Shown one piece after another: positions 59,442 through 64,000 of a DNA stretch of 64,000 nucleotides. Every line of letters begins with the position of its first letter. Positions within the stretch are counted from its first letter, which is position 1. Under the pieces are notes generated by a model that did not search any database, had not been told where the DNA came from, and saw nothing but the letters and a program-made list of their open reading frames with translations. The DNA is from Siphonodentalium dalli. Lineage: Eukaryota > Mollusca > Scaphopoda > Gadilida > Siphonodentaliidae. The stretch is taken from NCBI GenBank assembly GCA_032622095.1, contig CP136068.1, positions 8,965,314-9,029,313 of the forward strand, read 5' to 3'. The translations under genes were made by a program, and so were the position numbers.

Positions 59442-61175
59442 GCAGCGATGGATATTAAATCCCCCGTTATAACACTATTACACTAGACATCTTGCACCAT
59501 GGCGTACAGCGATGGATATTAAATACCCCGTTATAACAGTATTACACTCGACATCTTGCACCATGGCGTACAGCAATGGATATTAAATCCCCCGTTATTA
59601 CACTCGACATCTTGCACCATGGCGTACAGCGATGGATATTAAATCCCCCGTTATAACAGTATTACACTCGACATCTTGAACCACGGCGTACAGCGATGGA
59701 TATTAAATCCCCCGATATAACAGTATTACACTCGACATCTTGCACCATGGCGTACAGCGATGGATATTAAATCCCCCGTTATAACAGTATTACACTCGAC
59801 ATCTTCCACCATGGCGTACAGCGATGGATATTAAATCCCCGTTATAACAGTATTACACTAGACATCTTGCACCATGGCGTACAGCGATGGATATTAAATC
59901 CCCGTTATAACAGTATTACACTCGACATCTTGTACCATGGCGATGGATATTAAATCCCCCGTTATAACAGTATTACACTCGACATCTTTCACCATGGCGT
60001 ACAGCGATGGATATTAAATCCCCCGTTATAACAGTATTACACTCGACATCTTGCACCATGGCGTACAGCGATGGATATTAAATCCCCCGTTATAACAGTA
60101 TTACACTCGACATCTTCCACCATGGCGTACAGCGATGGATATTAAATCCCCGTTATAACAGTATTACACTAGACATCTTGCACCATGGCGTACAGCGATG
60201 GATATTAAATCCCCGTTATAACAGTATTACACTCGACATCTTGTACCATGGCGATGGATATTAAATCCCCCGTTATAACAGTATTACACTCGACATCTTT
60301 CACCATGGCGTACAGCGATGGATATTAAATCCCCCGTTATAACAGTATTACACTCGACATCTTGTACCATGGCGATGGATATTAAATCCCCCGTTATAAC
60401 AGTATTACACTCGACATCTTGCACCATGGCGTACAGCGATGGATATTAAATCCCCCGTTATAACAGTATTACACTCGACATCTTGCACCATGGCATACAG
60501 CGATGGATATTAAATCCCCCGTTATAACAGTATTACACTCGACATCTTGCACCATGGCGATGAATATTAAACCCCCCGTTATAACAGTATTACACTAGAC
60601 ATCTTGCACCATGGCGTACAGCGATGGATATTAAATCCCCCGTTATAACAGTATTACACTCGACATCTTGCACCATGGCGATGGATATTAAATCCCCCGT
60701 TATAACAGTAATACACTCGACATCTTGCACCATGGCGTACAGCGATTGATATTAAATCCCCCGTTATAACAGTATTACACTCGACATCTTGCACCATGGC
60801 GTACAGCGATGGATATTAAATCCCCCGTTATAACAGTATTACACTCGACATCTTTCACCATGGCGTACAGCGATGGATATTAAATCCCCCGTTATAACAG
60901 TATTACACTCGACATCTTGCACCATGGCGTACAGCGATGGATATTAAATCCCCCGTTATAACAGTATTACACTCGACATCTTGCACCATGGCGTACAGCG
61001 ATGGATATTAAATCCCCCGTTATAACAGTATTACACTCGACATCTTGCACCATGGCGTACAGCGATGGATAATAAATCCCCCGTTATAACAGTATTACAC
61101 TCGACATCTTGCACCATGGCGTACAGCGATGGATATTAAATCCCCCGTTATAACAGTATTACACTCGACATCTTG
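59442..61175. repeat. Satellite array, 64-bp unit, about 27 copies
   Basis: Unit GCGTACAGCGATGGATATTA, AATCCCCCGTTATAACAGTA, TTACACTCGACATCTTGCAC, CATG. Variants lack GTACAGC (57 bp), have four instead of five C (63 bp), or lack 8 bp (56 bp, near 59590). A block of five units, 311 bp, occurs twice in a row (59801-60111; 60112 on) with the same variant order, a young higher-order duplication. Identity between units is very high. Each full unit contains CACCATGGCG, a seven-codon frame and TAA. Confidence 0.95.
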
Positions 61176-61179
61176 AGGT

Positions 61180-61345
61180 GTTTACTTTCTAAACACCGTG
61201 TTTACTTTACCTAAACACCTCGTTTATTACCTAAACAGGTGATGCGTTTAATTACTTAAACACCTAGGTGTTTATTTATCTAAACACATGCATGTGTATA
61301 GTTTACCCAAACACCTCGTTTAGGTTATAAACACCTTGTTTAACA
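61180..61345. repeat. AAACACC/GGTGTTT inverted-motif cluster
   Basis: At least ten occurrences of TAAACACC or its inverse in both orientations (GGTGTTTACTTTCTAAACAC, TAAACACCTAGGTGTTTATT), directly after the satellite. Confidence 0.7.
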
Positions 61346-61559
61346 TGCACACATGATAATGTGTTTATAAAGTGGGACATATTTTTTTTTAGTTTTGTGT
61401 GTAGAAGTTAAACACTTGTTTTTTCAGTGTAGCTTGTCGGTGGTTTACGCGAGCTCGAATCAATACCCGACTCTAACCTGTTTGTAAACACAGACACGCG
61501 AATTCTACAATTTATTCTACAATTAAAAGTGAAAATGCCGCACAATTATTACCACAACA
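61346..61559. other. No gene seen
   Basis: Short intergenic piece between repeats. Confidence 0.3.
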
Positions 61560-62130
61560 CTACGTGAATGTGTTTGTTCCAGAAATCCTGCACCATGTGT
61601 CACTTCACAACAAGCGGCTGGCAATTTTTCACTGTTTGTATACCCTACCCTATTTGAAGTCTTGAACACATCGTGTACTGAATGGATTATGCTCTCACTA
61701 TCAACATATTCTGTGGTCGAATTCCTATGATATATCAGGCATAATGCGATCTGTAAGACTATGTTGGTTTCCGACAGTTTGTGAGGCTGTGACACTTTAC
61801 AAAAAGCGGCTGGCAAATAACAAAAATGCAATTTTAACTGTTTCCGTGAACACCTACGCTATTTTAAGTCATGAAAACACTGAAGGGATATGCTCTCAGT
61901 TTTAACTGAGGCTGTGGACAGATGGCAGTTCTATCAGGAAGTAAACAATTTATATGGATGGTTTGGTTCCTGACTCCTGTGCTGGTTTTCGAAAGCCTGC
62001 GACACCTCGCAAAAGCGAACAGCAAACCAGAACGACCATTTTCGATGGTTTGGAGACCACATACCCTATTTTAAGTCTTGAACACCCAACGAACTGAATA
62101 TATGACAACATTATCTCAGCTGCACATCAC
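61560..62130. repeat. Three diverged tandem units of about 195-215 bp
   Basis: CACTTCACAACAAGCGGCTG (61600), CACTTTACAAAAAGCGGCTG (61793) and CACCTCGCAAAAGCGAACAG (62008) mark corresponding points. Each is followed by CTATTTTAAGTC.TGAA.AC. The 102-codon - strand frame here is a by-product of the first two units. Confidence 0.6.
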
Positions 62131-64000
62131 AATATTTTTGAATTATATATACTGGTGTATAAAACAGAGAACTGCCACCTTGGTGAGACTATAGTGTGGA
62201 TTCATTTTAACATAATAGTTATATTTTTTTATATATTACTTATTATTTAGAGGGACACTATCAATCACAAAGTCGACGTCGATGCATGTTTATTAATAAA
62301 ATGTGTTGTTGTTGTTGTTGCTGCTGTAAATTAGGGCCTGGAAGCATGAACACGTATTTAATCGCTTAAGCAATGTTCCGGGGCCAATTTTCAGCAAACG
62401 AGTCATGTTGGGTCCCATTATTATAAGATGGGAAATTTGGTTCAGTTCCGAACAAAAACGTGTTTGGGAGAGGGGTAGATAAAATCCATTATTTCGCAAA
62501 CCGTTCTTAATGTCTGTTAACTTATTTCTAATATGTTTGGCGGTTAACTGCTACACCAAATGGATTAAATAGTTTGGCATTATTGCAATTTCCATTTGAT
62601 CGATAATGTTTGAAAACAAATATTTTTGTGAAAAAGAGCGATTTTTCAGCAAAAGACAAATATTTCGGCTCCAAATGGCGGGAAAATCGAAATTAACCAA
62701 TACATTTTTATATCAAATAGAGATATGGTATGATTCAGTAATTTAACACAAAAATGTTGGCAAATAAGTTAGGACATAGCTGCAGGGCTCGCTTTACCAA
62801 ATGGTTAATTTCTCTAAAACGTCACTGGTGGGTATCGTTCATCATCGATTTGACAATAATCACCACCGATTGCGTTATTTTTCACTATAATTTTCGTGAA
62901 CAATATATTTGTTTTCTTAAAACAAAGTTGGTGGGTAGGGGTATCTCGAAAAGTAGAGTTATTTTTCGATTTGGCCGCTGTTCTATCATAGCAGCTTCAC
63001 TATTTTATTTTATTATTTTCGAATTTCGTTTTTATTTTTTTTAGGAATATAGACTCAGCAAGCTGCTAAGGAATAAACGTCAAGAACCTACAACCCCCAC
63101 ACGCCCTGATTTGGGTGCACTAAGAGGCTAGACGATGCGATTTACCATGTTAACATATCCTATGGCTGGATAAAAGTATCAAATTATCCGACTAGGGTTG
63201 GTTTTGAAATCACCCGAAGGTGAACAATGTTATCTTGGTTCTAGTGATGCAGTTAGAAATTATAAATTGAACACCCCAAACAGAGACCCTCTGACTACGT
63301 CCCTGAGAGTGTTAGCAGTGACTGATTGAAGATTTCCATTTACGATTCCGCTGCATACTTAGTTAGAATATATGATTGACACAATATTATAGTAATAATA
63401 AAACACCGTCTCGTCGGAACTAAAGTGTTCTATCTCTATATTATCATTTATGTGGGAAATCGAGTTTAAAGTTTTGATACCACGGTTTACATGTTCGCTT
63501 TCGTGTTGGAAGATATTACTGAGCGGGTATGATAGCTGGTGTAAAACTACTATTGTATTACGAATTTCGAGATGAAAGGTATGATATCTTAGGTGTAATC
63601 AAGAAAACATACTTCGGACTAAATGTGCTGTTTTCATACGTGCTAATTACTAAAGTATCCATGGACACTAGTGGATATATTAAAGTGCACAAATAACACA
63701 TTATGCCATTGTGTATGCGTGTGTTATGTTGACTCAAGAATTCCTCCAGAAATAAGATGCTCATCGAGGAGTAAGAAAGCACTTTTTCCAACGTGTCACC
63801 TCACTTGCACTCTGCCAATCTGCCAATTTAGATTTCCATTGCTTTCTATTGAATGTTGCAGATACAGCATTATAGCACTGATATTTGTTTGATCACGTGG
63901 TGTAGAATAAACAATTAATTTGTCTACAGTGGATATAGAACAATAAGGAGTGTTTTTAGATGGAATTGATTTCCACACTCTCTCATTCAAATTTGGTATA
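62131..64000. other. No gene; one lone hAT-like end
   Basis: A TTG/TGC trinucleotide run lies at 62304-62328. Near 63282-63306 CAGAGACCCTCTGACTACGT, then CCCTG looks like a hAT-type right end but has no partner or duplication that I can find. No splice-supported exon. Confidence 0.35.

Noticed and set aside
59442-61175. CRISPR-like array
   Set aside because: Units are continuous, near-identical tandem copies without unique spacers, in an animal genome.
61523-61831. 102-codon - strand frame
   Set aside because: By-product of two tandem units; the repeated LPAA.C motif reflects the DNA repeat.

Overview
This is a stretch of animal nuclear DNA, AT-rich and gene-poor. It has GT-AG introns, non-LTR retrotransposons, many DNA transposons with clear target-site duplications, tRNA-derived SINE-like units and a satellite array. 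The frequent ACATGTACATGT and ACCGGTA words and the repeat families recall marine invertebrates (mollusc-like or another lophotrochozoan, possibly an invertebrate deuterostome). That assignment is an inference and cannot be settled from the window. All exon models were made by hand from reading frames and splice consensus.

4.8-11.7 kb is the gene-bearing part. On the + strand four phase-0 exons (4812-4931, 6542-6649, 6778-6852, 7055-7156) and a last exon from 7404 join into a divergent MADS-box-like domain followed by a PHD-like zinc finger. This pairing is not in the animal SRF or MEF2 architectures I know. On the - strand five phase-compatible exons (11706-11528, 11227-11103, 10655-10404, 10047-8499, 5618-5187) describe a gene resembling the multi-copy, DUF6589-like uncharacterised proteins of invertebrate genomes. 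It carries an in-frame TAA, a one-base frameshift and a TGA, so this copy is probably dead. The two genes interdigitate: the last exon of the - gene lies in the first intron of the + gene, and most + exons lie in the last intron of the - gene.

The rest is a transposon graveyard with readable insertion history. hAT-like elements with exact 8-bp duplications lie at 2161-3049, 40314-41235, 49684-51158 and 55484-56843, and a fifth with poorer flanks at 16746-18246. Three non-LTR retroelements on the - strand lie around 23.9-31 kb, 45-47 kb and 47.7-51.8 kb. Each is interrupted by a younger DNA element: a 4-kb long-TIR element with a 3-bp duplication, a TTAA-flanked piggyBac-like MITE with two hairpins, and a hAT-like element. 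In the two checked across the junction, removing insert plus one duplication restores the frame. There is also a foldback element with tandem-repeat arms (18.9-20.2 kb), a perfect 161-bp hairpin present twice with paired changes in both arms, and a 2.5-kb TIR element carrying endonuclease sequence.

57-64 kb holds diverged tandem repeats and a 1.73-kb satellite (59442-61175) of 64-bp and shortened units, with a 311-bp higher-order duplication. No CRISPR, bacterial operon, rRNA or confident functional tRNA gene was seen.
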